Part shown: piece by piece, positions 9,116-20,943 of the stretch
Position numbering within the stretch: position 1 is the first letter of the stretch
Layout of the letters: each line of letters opens with the position of its first letter
Assembly (NCBI RefSeq): GCF_001540865.1
Contig: NC_033626.1
Span: forward strand, 11,067,446 to 11,131,445
Source: Ananas comosus
Lineage: Eukaryota > Streptophyta > Magnoliopsida > Poales > Bromeliaceae
Length of the DNA: 64,000 nt
Direction of reading: 5' to 3'
Program-made: the position numbers and the translations under genes
The notes under the pieces: generated by a model
What the model saw: the letters and a program-made list of their open reading frames with translations, nothing else
What the model was told of the DNA's origin: nothing
Databases searched by the model: none

Positions 9116-12100
9116 ATGGCGGCGACCCCCGCCCCTCCGACGGGGCAAAACCCTAGCCTGGACGCGGCGGCGGCGGCGGCGGCGGCGCTTCCGCCGCCGC
9201 CGGGGACGGACATGACGGGGATCTGCTTCCGCGACCAGCTGTGGCTCAACACCTACCCCCTCGACCGCAACCTCGTCTTCGACTACTTCGCCCTCTCCCC
9301 CTTCTACGACTTCTCCTGCAACAACGAGACCCTCCGCGCCCGCTCCATCCACCCCCTCGACCTCTCCCACCTCTCGTACGACGCCGATCCCCCTCTCCCC
9401 CCTTTCCTAGGGTTTCTTTTCTTAGGGTTTCTTGTGGTGGCGGTGCAGGAAGATGACGGGGAACGAGTACATGCTGAGCGAGGTGATGGAGCCCCACCTG
9501 TTCGTGATCCGGAAGCAGAAGAGGGATGGCCCGGAGAAGGTGACGCCGATGCTCACGTATTACATTCTCGACGGATCGATCTACCAGTCGCCTCAGCTTT
9601 GTAACGTTTTCGCCGCGCGCATTGTGAGTTCCCCCTTCCTCAAGAGATTTTCTAAGATGAATGTGTAGTTGTTACATGTGTAAATTAATTCTATTGTGTC
9701 AATCACAATGTTGAGAAGCTCAATAATTAGGGTAAATGATGAGGATAGAGTATAGGGATTTTCTTTACAGCAGAAAATGGCTTAATTCAGCTAGTGGATT
9801 ACTTGATTGATACTAGAATGAGTTTTGATTGAAGAAGCTAATAACCTCGTTTTCTTGAGATCTCTACTACAAAAGCTTTTTTAATAAGTTTGCTAGTTAA
9901 CAGTACTGTCCTTTTTAGAACTCCGAGGTAAAGCAGTTATCTTTTTCCAGTTTGAAAGATGATTGAAGGAAACTTGGGAATGAGCATGACTTGATAGTGT
10001 TTGAACTTTGATGATCTACTTACTATGGGAAATGCTGCTAATACTTGGGAATCAACATGATTATGCTTCGATTGTTGTTTCGTTGCTTTTAACTATCACA
10101 TTATCTAAACTCAAAAAAACTGTGGAAGTCTTCGAGTAAAGTGATGCGATCGGCTGTTTGAGTGTGAGCTGTGGTAGAGTAACAGCGTTACTATGGTGCT
10201 CGGAATATCATTTCTTTATTTGTTTGAGCTCACCCTCTGAAATCCTTCCTATTATTTTATGATGATCAGCAATTGCATGTTGCAGGGTAGGGCTCTCTAT
10301 CACATATCAAAAGCTTTTAACATCGCATCCACCAAGTTGGAAAAGATTGGACACGGTAATTGTTTTCTGAAGTTCTTTTACTTGCGTAGCGAATCTTTTG
10401 GGTAATATGGAATTTTTTAGTTAAAATGCCTGGTGCAGAAAATGGTGTGCTATCTATTCACAAGGGGGTAAACTGGCTTTTATGCATAGAAATCTTTTTA
10501 CAGATCAAGATGAGTGCCCAGTGAACGCTTTAGTGAGAACCTGAAATAAGAGATCGAGAGAGAGATCTAACAAACTATATTATCACTTTGAGCTTCATCT
10601 GACATTACTTATTTCAGAGGCTTATACATTATAGGGTTAAATGCATACAGGTCCCTGCAAATATAGTCAATTGCGGAAATATCCCTGCAAAACGGAAATT
10701 CCATAAGTTATCCCTGCAAAAGTCTAAAGTTATGCAGATATGTCCCTGCCGTTAAGGACTGTTAGAAAATTTTCGTTAACCACGGTTAAAGTACTTAACC
10801 ATGGTTAATTATAAGGTAAATTTACGATCCTACCCTTCTTCTTCTTCCTCATCTTCTTCTTCCCTTTTCTTCGTCGCCGGCGAGGGCGGCGGCGGCAGCG
10901 ACGGCGGCGACGACGGCGGCGACGGCGAACCCTCTCTCTTTCTTTTCCTCCTTCTTCCTCTCCCTCTTCCCTTTTCTCCCTTCTTCTTCCTCTCCCTCTT
11001 CCTCTTCCCTCTTCTTCATCGTCGGCGAGGGAGAAGATGCGACGGCGGCCGCGAACCCTCTCCCTCTCCCTCTTCTTCTGCCTCTCCCTCTTTCTTTTCC
11101 TCTTCCTCTTCCTCTTCCTCTTCTCTCTTCTTCGTCGCCGGCGAGGGAGGAGATGCGGCGGCGGCGCGCGGCGACGAACCCTTTCCCTCTTCATCTTTCT
11201 CTTCCCTCTTCCTCTCTCTCTTCCTCTCCTTCTTCCTCTTCCCTTTTTTTCTTCCTCTTATTCTTTCTCTTCCCTCTTCTTTGTCGCCGGCAAGCTCGAC
11301 CTGCGCCGTCGCCGCCATCCGCTCCGGCGGCCCGAAGAGGAAGAGGACGAGAAAGAGAGGGGGAAGATGCTTTTGGAGGGATATATTTGTGAGGGCAAAA
11401 TGGTCATTTCATATGAAAACTGTTAAAAAATAAACAGTTCTCTAACAGATGTTAATCAGAGGGACATATCTACATAAATTAGGACTTTTGCAGGGACAAC
11501 TTATGGAGTTTCCGTTTTGCAGGGATATTTCCGCAATTCACTATGTTTGCAGGGACGTGTATGCAAATAACCCTACATTATATATTCTAGGCTAATTTTG
11601 TTTCATTGTTGCAACTGTATGGCATTAGTGTTGTTAAGATTCATTATTTCTCTGTGACCCACTGGTAATTCGAAACTTCAAAATCCAGTTTATAAGGCTG
11701 GGGCGCTTTTAGAAGCACTAAGCCCCTGATATGTTCTACTTAATATTGATGCTAGGATTTTTGAATCCCATTAGACTGGTTTTGTCCTGTCTCCACAACG
11801 AACTTGTTTAACTGGTTTTGTAAACTTACAAAACTATTCCCACAGTAGCCGAAAATTTACACTTTGTGTGTCGCAGCTGAAGCTGAAAGTGAAGCAGCCA
11901 GCTCGGAATCAAAGACGACGAAGGAGACAATCAACATAAAGGAATTAAAGCGAGTTGATCACATTCTTGCTTCGTTGCAAAGGAAGGTAAAATTGATTTG
12001 TGCGACGAAGGTATCTTCAGTTGTGCACAAATAGTTCGGTTGATGTAGGATGATAAGAAAATAGAGGTCCGTACATTCAAAATTGATTGCGGCTCTTGAA

Positions 12101-12447
12101 TCTTACAAAGAAATCCTTTTTACAAAAGAAAAACATTTTCATGTGTACCATGGAAGCTATTGGCGACCGTATGAACTTATTATATTGTTGAAACATTTTT
12201 CAATCATCTTGTACTTTACCTAAAGTTTCTATTATCGGGAAGCGAGGATTTTAGTTCCATTTTTTTTTCTCCCTCGGTGCAGCTACCTCCAGCCCCTGCG
12301 CCACCACCATTTCCAGAGGGCTACATGCCTCCACCAACGTCCGAACCCGAGAAAGGCCCTGAAGATCAACAATCCTTGGAGACGCAGCTTCCGCCACTGG
12401 ACCCAATCATCGATCAAGGCCCGGCCAAAAGGCTCAGGATTCAGTAA
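9116..12447 (+). CDS. MED6: Mediator complex subunit 6 (MED6), 259 aa, five exons
   Basis: MED6 is a head-module subunit of the nuclear Mediator complex that links transcription factors to RNA polymerase II. CDS exons are 9116-9375, 9449-9623, 10286-10355, 11877-11986 and 12283-12447. All introns are GT-AG and the frame closes at 780 nt. The conserved Med6 domain covers about residues 35-170, with the landmarks [35 protein letters not shown] and [12 protein letters not shown]. An Ala/Pro-rich leader (residues 1-30) precedes it, and a short Pro-rich tail ends in PAKRLRIQ. Length is usual for plant MED6. Intron 1 is only 73 bp. Intron 3 (1.5 kb) carries a Mutator-type element. The 3' end including the stop codon is tandemly duplicated. 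The 5' flank is a young LTR element ending 67 bp before the ATG. Confidence 0.96.
10634..11573. mobile_element. Non-autonomous Mutator-like element in MED6 intron 3 (940 bp)
   Basis: Long terminal inverted repeats of about 100 bp start GGGTTAAATGCATACAGG on the left and, reversed, GGGTTATTTGCATACACG on the right. The 9-bp target duplication TACATTATA is exact (10625-10633 and 11574-11582), which is diagnostic of Mutator-type elements. The interior is CT-rich with four imperfect ~140-bp units, each holding a GTCGCCGGCGAGG-like GC block (near 10868, 11011, 11129, 11278). Open frames inside are Ser/Phe/Arg low-complexity products of this composition. No transposase is present. Confidence 0.93.
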
Positions 12448-12614
12448 CACATTGTTGTACATGAAGCGGCGATCCATGTTAGAAATTGATTTACCTTGTC
12501 TAAGTAATTTCCCTATAACAAGTCTCAGGATTCAGTAACACATTGTTGTACATGAAGCGGAGATCCATGTTAGAAATTGATTTACCTTGTCTAAGTAATT
12601 TCCCTATAACAAGT
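12433..12614 (+). repeat. 91-bp tandem duplication spanning the MED6 stop codon
   Basis: Two head-to-tail copies (12433-12523 and 12524-12614) differ at one base (GCGGCGATCC versus GCGGAGATCC). Each starts CTCAGGATTCAGTAA, the last four MED6 codons plus stop. The second copy therefore lies in the 3' UTR. Confidence 0.95.
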
Positions 12615-13566
12615 CTCATAATTCATACAAGATAACTTGACATTATCCTAGTGGTCCTCATGTTTGTATATATGTTAGGGTAGACCTCATACATGCATAC
12701 ATATTAGGATGCTGAGTTAAGTTCTATTTTTTTTTTATTTTCCGTTTTAGTGCGAGAAGTTTCTGAATTGTTATTGACGTCCCTCTGCGAGTGGAGAAAG
12801 ATATAGACAGCAATCAAGTGGGAACTAAACTATAGCTGGTTGTGACCAGTTGTTGCTTTTCCCCTTTCGTTTGTTTTTCTTTTTCTAAAAAAGAAATTGT
12901 GCATGCGCTTATGTAAAAGCTTTACTATGGTTGATACGAAAGCTTGATTTAAAGCAGTTCTGACCAACTTCCTTTGCCAAATTATGTTGTGCTCAGCCTA
13001 ATCGGATGGCAAACGTTTTAATTGAGCTTTGATTTATTCCGTTTGGTTTCTTTTCGCCAAGAAATCTGACTAGGTATACTATACGACCAGGCGGCTGTTT
13101 CGATGTAAGATAAATGGATAGAGAAGCGAGATAATTATTGTAATTGACTAAAGAGTTTTAAAAGAGAAATAAAGAGAATCGGAGAACGGGTTAAGGTTAC
13201 TCCATGAGCGACACGCTATTTGATAGCAGTGGAGACGAACTGAAGGGGGAAAAAAAAGAGAAAAAGAGAATATGCAGGGTTGATTTAAAGAGAAATAGTC
13301 CGAAGACATTTACGAGGATTCACATAAAATATACAGGATTACAACATGCAGAATACAAGTTATACAACTGCAAAGGGGATGTTTTAATTTAAACCACAGA
13401 ATTATACCCAGAACAAATTTTAGAAAGAAGGTATAACTATTGCCCACATCTGGCTGATATCGATCCCTACTCCCGGCAATGATAGAGTCTGGATGAAGAT
13501 GGGCTGGACAGGTTGGTCAACAGGCGGAGCGCCGGACCCGGTACTGGTGATAAAGTTCTTACATTT
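12615..13566. other. Spacer between convergent MED6 and carbonic anhydrase genes
   Basis: It holds the MED6 3' UTR on the left and the carbonic anhydrase 3' UTR on the right. No other gene or clear element is seen. Confidence 0.5.
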
Positions 13567-16212
13567 TTAGGACCACAAACATCGATCCTTAATGGCATAC
13601 TTGCTACCCCCCTCTAATCCTTTCCTGTACACGAGGGTCCACTTCTCAAAGTTGCAATTGACAAAGTCATAGTAGCCCCCATGCAGCGCGAGGGCTCCCT
13701 CGGTTACCCTTTTCTCAATCCACGGGTATGTTAGCAAGTTCAGCAATGACCCATTGATTGATTCCTGCATAGAGAATAACACTTTTCTGCAAATTGGCAC
13801 TGAACAGAAAGACAGAGTTGGAATTGCATGCGTAGGCTTAGTTTGGTTGAAAGCATCAAAAAAAGCATTCAGCATAGATGCTATATATTCATAGGAAGTT
13901 CCCTGTTTCTCAAATCACAAGAAACATGGACGTTGGCCAACAAACCTAACCAGAAACTGCTTTTATTTGCAAAGGCAACTTGCCACTCTTCTATAGAATT
14001 ATATTATTATATATATAAAGAGATAAAATATGTGTAGGCAACCATATCTATCTGTGTTCCTCCTTGTTGAAATCTAAACAAATTTAGGACCAAATCTTTA
14101 TAATACCTATATCCTAGACGAAATGATAAATGAAGAGAAAAATAATACAAGTAACTTGCACCTTTGTGTCGTCATGTTCATACAAACCTATGTCTTAGTA
14201 AAGGAAGAGAGGCAATACCTTTTCACAATGCCTGCATTGCATTTCAAAGCTCTGACCCCCTGCTGCAGCTTTGGTGCTTAATCTTGCACTCTTCCCAACT
14301 GAAACCCAATCTCTGATGAAGCTCCTGGTGAAATTAAACCACAAATGCAAACTATGAGAATAGCTATAAAAGAAACCAGACAAGGAAAAGCAACGCAAGT
14401 GGAACCAAACTACAGAGAAATATGTGTAGGCCTGTAGTTCTTAGTTACCTCGACTCAGCATTCTCTTTCATACTCATGAGAGCCTGAATGCCCCCACAAC
14501 GACTATGACCAATGACTAGGATATTTGGAACCTACATATAGCAACAATCTTTCCTTCTTCAGAATAAATATTGCCGTATCGTGCAAATCGATAACAATTC
14601 AAGTGATGCTATTATCATAATAAATTACTTGCCTCAAGAGAATTTACAGCAAATTCAAGTGCCGCATTAGTTTCTGAGGCCCCATGCTGCAATGTGATAT
14701 GAGTTCATTATTCAGTGAAATTACACATGCATGATTTTATTGCATACAAGTTCCACCAGCATACACAGAGTACCTCAAACGGTGGAACCAAGTTTGCTAC
14801 ATTCCGAACTGTAAATGCTTCTCCAGGTTGAAACCCCAAAATACTGGTAGGACAGACCCTAGAGTCTGCACATGCAACTACCATGAACTGCACTTAAAAA
14901 GCGTTAGTCGGGAAAGAATACTTTATCACTTTAAAGATGGATGGCCAAAAACTTGTGAAATTTAAAAAGTGAAGGAATGGCAACAGATTGTAGTGGTCCT
15001 CGCTAAGCTTGTCTTGAACAGGCATTAAATTTTGGATACTTGAAATCACAAACAGCATAACATCTTGTCAGATTTTTTATAACCAATATATATTATGGTT
15101 GACTACTGATAATTTTACTCAAAAATGATTGGTTTGGGTCAGGGTATCGAGCTCAATTGCTACTGGTTAAGTTTTAGATCACAAATTGACTACAGACCTC
15201 TAAGCGTATTTATAAAAGTAACAGAAATGAAAAAGTCAATACGAAGGTTGGAAATAAGCACCAGGTATACAGTCAAAATAAAATAAAATGTTAATGGAAG
15301 ATCCGCCGAGGATACATATTAATGACGAAAGTACCAAAACAAGCAAATATGGCTAAGAGGCAATTGGTATCTTTGAGACAAATGATTTTAGTTTGCTATA
15401 TTACCTTTGGTGCTTGCTGCTGAGCAAGATTTTGATAATTAACCAGGTTTTCCCTGTTCATGATACAATCTCGATTAATCAAGAGAACTCGTGTTTCCTT
15501 TTCAAGCAAAATAGGATAGCATGAGACTCATCTTACACATAGTTTCGCCTTTTGAAATCCAGAAACCTGTACTCCAACTCTTTGAATGGATCAAGCACTG
15601 TATCTCTCTCAGCAAATCTTTGTTCACTATCTATGATTTCTTGGCTCAAGCCAAAAGGCTCTTCTGAAGCCTCTGTTACATAAACTCTCTTCCTGCAAAT
15701 AGATATAAATAAATCTTACCTTGTACAGAATGTTCATAACATAATTAAGGAAACAAAATCTCATAACTACGATTCATAATTGCTTCCACATAAATGATGC
15801 ATCACAGTGTGACAAACTTATTTATTTGGAATCCGCTGAATTCATAGATCCAGCAATTGAGAAATTTATACCATCCAATTCCATCTTTGTACATCAAATT
15901 GAATTATTTGTATTTAAAAACAGGAGAGGACAAGCTTACTCATTGGATCTCAGGATCCTGAGATATGCATTTCGTGGTCTCCGCAGAATCAACGGCGAAT
16001 TGGAGATCTAATATCAAAAGGGAAAGAAATTGAGCTCGACAAAAGAATCGCACCCTCCAAATAAGAAAGAGCGCGAGAACGAATCGATCAGAGGAGCTCA
16101 CCTTGAGAGCTCTCACAGAGCTCGCGGAGAACCCGGCGAATGCTTCGTGATCGGAGGTCGAAGCGGTGAGGTTGAGGCCACAGGGCAAAGGAGATCGGAG
16201 CAAAGACGCCAT
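13567..16212 (-). CDS. BCA5: Beta-carbonic anhydrase, BCA5-like, probably chloroplastic, 312 aa
   Basis: The enzyme interconverts CO2 and bicarbonate using zinc. CDS exons in transcript order: 16212-16102, 16007-15940, 15692-15537, 15453-15405, 14887-14774, 14686-14633, 14531-14449, 14324-14219, 13764-13567; they sum to 939 nt and all phases agree. The zinc and active-site residues are present: C134, D136 and R138 in ACADSR, then H193 and C196 in GHSRCGG. GHSRCGG and [10 protein letters not shown] resemble the BCA5 branch rather than BCA1-4. The N-terminal ~55 residues are rich in Ser, Ala and Arg with few acidic residues, like a plastid transit peptide (inference). The intron after exon 6 has a GC donor (14632-14631). 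Three G-boxes lie 365-600 bp upstream. Confidence 0.95.
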
Positions 16213-16576
16213 GGGAGGAGCACGGGGTTAAATTTAGGGTCTGAATCGGATTTGGGATCTAGGGTTTCTGATCCGTACATTTGAGAACGGGGACGAGGAA
16301 GAAGAAGAGGAGGAGAAGGGCTTAAAGACATTTACGGCGTTACAAGAGACGGCGATTTTGACGGAGATTACGAGGCGAGCGACGTGCCTTGCAAACGCTC
16401 TAATGGCGGAGTCTACGAGGGTGGAAGGGATTCGATTTTGCTCGCATACGAGTTTCTATGCGCGAAATAGATCTTCCGTCCATTCTCTCGTTGAGTTCAT
16501 CACAACCGTCAATTGTGTCTACTCATAGTTTATGATGGTGGGACTATCCGGATGATCTATATCCGTTCACATCAGA

Positions 16577-16816
16577 CACGTGGCTTCCACTAGGCCAAGC
16601 CAAGGAAGCTGGGACAAGTACAATGATTAATCAGGTGTGTTGCACCAAACAGGAAACACTAGTTTCGACCAATAAAGAAGAGCCACGTGGGAGGGATTAA
16701 TGTCGTGACCTGTTTTGTGCTTTGTACGGATTATTATATACGGGTTTAATGCCAGGATAATGGGAGTGCGTTGTCAATTAATTGTCACCTAGTAAGCTCG
16801 ATGTTAACGACACGTG
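16577..16816 (-). promoter_or_regulatory. Three G-box (CACGTG) motifs upstream of BCA5
   Basis: CACGTG occurs at 16577-16582, 16684-16689 and 16811-16816, about 365, 472 and 599 bp upstream of the ATG. Such ACGT-core motifs bind bZIP and bHLH factors in light and ABA responses. Activity here is inferred only from motif and position. Confidence 0.5.
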
Positions 16817-16843
16817 TCCGCCAAATTAGTCTTTTATTTTTTT

Positions 16844-17203
16844 AAAAAAAACTTTAAATACCACCCCCATAGTTTCACACTTTCTTTCTCACTTTAGTAC
16901 TCTATGATTTAAAATATATCAATTTAGTATTCTGTAGTTTTATTTTTATCTTTTTATTATCATTTCACTAATTTTTTTTGTTAAATCGGCAACAAAATTA
17001 AAACTAAAGAGTAATAAAGTGAATATTCGATAAACCTAGGTAGGATATCTGAAATTTTTTGTATATAATTTAACGAAATATTAACGAAAAAACTGTCAAA
17101 AAAATAAAAATGAAACCATAGGGCACTAACTTAATACACTTTAAATCACATAGTACTAAAGTGAGAACATGCGAAACCACAGGGATGGTATTTGAAGTTT
17201 ATC
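16844..17203. mobile_element. Mutator-type MITE, family A, copy 1
   Basis: About 360 bp. The ends match the other copies at 20.6, 25.0, 41.1 and 48.3 kb: AACTTTAAATACCACCCC on the left and GGTATTTGAAGTTTATC on the right, with CACTTTAGTACT and AGTACTAAAGTGAG blocks inside. The flanks are poly(T), so the target duplication cannot be read clearly. Confidence 0.8.
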
Positions 17204-18200
17204 TTTTTTTTTTTAGCCTTTTTAAGAAAAAAATAATATGTCATCATCCTTTTTACCCTTTTTTTATGAATTTAATTAGAAATATAATACAATTAAGGTA
17301 AATCTCAAATTTGAAATTTTAGATATTTATTATCAATGTTTTTATTATAATTAGATTTTTAATGTTTGGTATTTATTTTGATCAAGTTTTTATCATTTAG
17401 ACTACTGTTGATTCTAATAATACACATTATTACTTATTAAAATTTTGAAATTTATGCGGCACCAAAGTAGTTTGATTAGATTAATAATATTTTTAATGAT
17501 AAAAATTGAACGTAGCTTCGGGTATTATCATACACAAGATTTTTTTTTGCGCCCACTATTCTGCAAATACAATCATATATAATATAATTAATTTATGTAA
17601 AATCAGTATATAAGATTGAGCTAGATATAGAAAATGTGAGCTTTGTAGAGGGACATCTAAAATCTAAAATACTTTATAAATGTAGTTTCAAAATCGGAAA
17701 AATTTTGAACCCTCAGTCTCTAATCTTCGGTGACTCTTATTCAAATATATTAAAAATAATATTACAAATAACTAGTAAGATATGAAGAAATATAACATTC
17801 ACTAATAATTGAAACTGTAAATTAATTAACTAATTAGATATTCTAAACGCCACTTGTGCCCCATGTTTGAACGGGGCCAAGTTATTTGAAACGTTCTGTT
17901 TTATAGGAGGAATTCTACATTATCACACTTGCACCATGTCATCAATAACAAGCCCATCACATTCCTTCTTTTCAACCAAAAGTATAATAAAAATATTTTT
18001 TTACAATCATGATGGGACATATACCTCTAAAAGGAGATATTTGATTGATTTGTTACGCCACGTCACCAATATACCCGTTGCATTCTAGAATTTTTCATTG
18101 TATAGAGCTGATGTCTCTTATATACGGTAGATAACTGTACAAAGCAGTTTTGAGAAAGTTATTTTGGATACCGCGGGAGGGGGATTCACCATTACAGAAG
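17204..18200. other. AT-rich intergenic sequence, nothing recognised
   Basis: No gene, no tRNA-like fold and no terminal-repeat pair was seen. Confidence 0.5.
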
Positions 18201-18212
18201 TGGCTTGTTAAC

Positions 18213-18365
18213 CGATCGTTTCTAGCGTAAGTAACAAAAATTTTAATAGTCGATATCTGAGATTTCAAATTTAAAATCTAGTTGTCTCATATTTTCGACT
18301 AAATTTATTTTTTAAAAAATAAGAAACAGATAGCATAGTATCTTTCTTTCAAAAAAATAAAATAA
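18213..18365 (+). mobile_element. Old tRNA-derived SINE copy
   Basis: Same family as the SINEs at 38.2, 40.7, 47.0 and 50.4 kb, here strongly diverged: CGATCGTTTCTAGCG start, GAGATTTCAAATTT in place of the B box, a GATAGCATAGTATC tail and an A-rich end. The target duplication TGGCTTGTTAAC is still exact (18201-18212 and 18366-18377). Confidence 0.85.
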
Positions 18366-18857
18366 TGGCTTGTTAACGGAAAAAAATCTTTAGTGGGGAG
18401 TTCTCTAATGATGCTGAGTTGGGTAACCCAACTTCGTCGTAACGGATTATTCTTATCTCTATCAAAAAATTTAATTTTTTTTAAATTTTTTATTTTAAAT
18501 TTTGAGTAGGGTTATTACACTTTTATAAGTATATAGCTTTTTCTACTCATAAGTTGTTATTAATTATTATGGAGCTTTCGAATCGACGATCCATATCGTT
18601 AAATATGGTTTCGAGTATTTGAAATTTTAAACAAAAAATTTTATAATTTTTTAAAATTATAATAATGTCTATAAAACGGGTATAAAATGAACAGTTGAAA
18701 TTGAACGACGTCTTAAATATAGATAATTAGATCCTTCAATATAAGGTTGAAGTTCTTGATATTTATCTAGACAATAAATATAATTTTCTATCAAAAATCC
18801 AACTAATTTCAACTCTTTTACACTATTAACTTAGCAAGTATTTCAAACCGGCCGCTA

Positions 18858-18915
18858 AATTTTTTTTTTTTGAGAGATAGATAGCATGCTATCCGCTACC
18901 TTTATTTTATTTTTA
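18858..18915 (-). mobile_element. 3' fragment of the SINE/LINE tail, inverted
   Basis: A poly(T) run is followed by GAGAGATAGATAGCATGCTA and a CGCTACC-like block. This is the reverse complement of the shared SINE/LINE 3' end. Only the tail is recognisable. Confidence 0.6.
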
Positions 18916-19331
18916 TTAATTTATTAATTTTGAGATCTTATAATTATAAGATAAATGATGTCGAAAAATTATAAAATTTTATTTTTAAAAGTTTCAAATG
19001 TTCTAAATTATGATCATTAATTCGGAAGTTCTATTATTGAAAATGACTTATAAATACGAACACGATATATAATAGCCAAACTCTTGAATTTTAGTATTTA
19101 AAAACTCTAAATAAATTTTTAATAAAGATAAAATTAATATTTATCAGTGGATCAAAAGACACTATTTGAAAGCTCACCACCGAAAGTTTTATCTTATTTG
19201 GCGGCCCTACCGCTCGCCATAGTGGAAATAAGAAAGCACGAAGTTTGATGCAATGTTGGAAGGCAAAATCTTTGACTGTGTGCCATCACCGTACTTCGAG
19301 TCATAGGGCCATTTTAAAAATCTAAAACAAA

Positions 19332-19883
19332 GGGCCTTTTTTGCAAATAGCCCTCTTACAAAAAATTTTTTAAATTTGGTCCTGTCAAAAATTTATTTGC
19401 AAAAATGGCCCTGATCTCGCCACGCAAGCGCTACGTCAGCGCCACGCGGGCGGGGCTGGGCCAGATGGTTAAGTTGAACACGGTGAATCATTCACCGCGT
19501 TCAATACAAAGTTTTGTATTGGATACGGTGTCCAATACAAAATAATTAAGATCGAAATATTTGTATTGGACACGGTGAACCATTCACCGTGTCCAATACA
19601 AATAATTGGACATGGTGAATGGTTCACCGTGTCTAATACAAATACCTCCAACTTAGTCATTGTTGGAGTATTTGTATTGGACACGGTGAACCATTCACCG
19701 TGTCCAATACAAAAATCTTGTATTGAACACGGTGAATGATTCACCGTGTCAGCTTAAACATCTGGGCCCGTCCTGCCCGCGTGGCGCTGGCGTGGCAGGG
19801 GCAGGACTATTTTTGCAAATAATTTTGGATGGGACTATTTTTGTAAATAAAATTTGTCAGGGGGCTATTTGCAAAAAAAGCCC
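19332..19883. mobile_element. Foldback Mutator-type MITE made of nested palindromes (552 bp)
   Basis: Outer inverted repeats of ~130 bp begin GGGCCTTTTTTGCAAATAGC (left) and, reversed, GGGCTTTTTTTGCAAATAGC (right). The 9-bp target duplication TAAAACAAA is exact (19323-19331 and 19884-19892). The centre (about 19470-19755) is an array of palindromic units, each an ACACGGTGAA/TTCACCGTGT hairpin flanked by TTGTATTGG/CCAATACAA. There are about six units plus a small CTCCAAC/GTTGGAG hairpin. No transposase. The whole element could fold into one long hairpin. Confidence 0.93.
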
Positions 19884-19892
19884 TAAAACAAA

Positions 19893-20576
19893 GCAATGTT
19901 ATCTATACATCTTCTTAAGTATTTATGAGGTCTTTATTGGTTCACTTACTTTATGAAAAAAAATTATTTTACTAAAACTCCTACTAAAGAGTTTTCTCAA
20001 TATAAAATCTCCTGATTATAAATATACTTATCTATGTGTACACCTAAGAATCCAAAGACTAAGTTATTTTTAAACTTTTTTGGAGTTTGCCTGAACATAA
20101 TGTGCCAAACTATTTTTTAAAACGAGTAAGATCCTATTGAATAATTGTAAGAGATGTGTCTTCTCAAGATGCATCTTAAGTACAACTACTTTGTTTATGG
20201 CATGGTCCAAAAGGACAGCCACTCTCTCTCACAGCCACATCTAGCTTTTATATTTTGTTTTGTATTGTCTTGCTCTTTGAATCCTGCTTCAGCTCTATAT
20301 TATCTGTGTCTTCATTCAGTCAAATTTATTTTAAAATTTTTTTTTATCTCATCATCATCATTCTTTTCTACAAAATTATTATATTTTTTAAAAAAATAAT
20401 TAATTTGAGATATAGTAATATATATAGTACCGCAGTAAAGAAAAAAAAAACTTAAAATGTGGCAGTTAGATGGATGATCTAATATTTTTAAACCCATCTC
20501 ATCATAATTTTTTCAAAAAAATATTTTTATTATACTTTTTAAAATAAAAAATTAATTTAATTGAATATAAATAATA
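19893..20576. other. AT-rich intergenic spacer
   Basis: No gene or element could be supported. Confidence 0.4.
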
Positions 20577-20934
20577 GAAAAAATTTCAAATACCATCCTT
20601 GCGGTTTCACACTTTCTACCTTTAGTATCCTGTGGTTTAAATTGTATCAATTTAGTGCCCAGTGGTTTTATTTTTATTTTTTTGTTATCGATTTCACTAA
20701 TTTTTTTTCGTTAAATCAGTGACAAAGTTAAAACTAAAAGATACTAAAATGAATATTGGATAAACTTAGATGGGATACTTGAAATTTTTTTGTATATAAT
20801 TTAACGAAATATTAATGGAGAAGTTGACGAAAAGATAAAAATAAAACCGCATGATACTAACTTGATACAATTTAAATCACACGATACTAAAGTGAGAAAT
20901 GCGAAATTATAAAGATGATATTTAAAATTTATCC
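20577..20934. mobile_element. Mutator-type MITE, family A, copy 2
   Basis: 358 bp, with TTTCAAATACCATCC on the left and GATATTTAAAATTTATCC on the right. The 9-bp target duplication TAAATAATA is exact (20568-20576 and 20935-20943). Confidence 0.9.
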
Positions 20935-20943
20935 TAAATAATA

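Noticed and set aside
10801..11433. Long open frames (Ser/Phe/Leu- or Arg/Glu-rich) inside MED6 intron 3 on both strands
   Set aside because: They arise from CT-rich tandem sequence inside a Mutator-type element. All frames are open because stops are rare in such composition.
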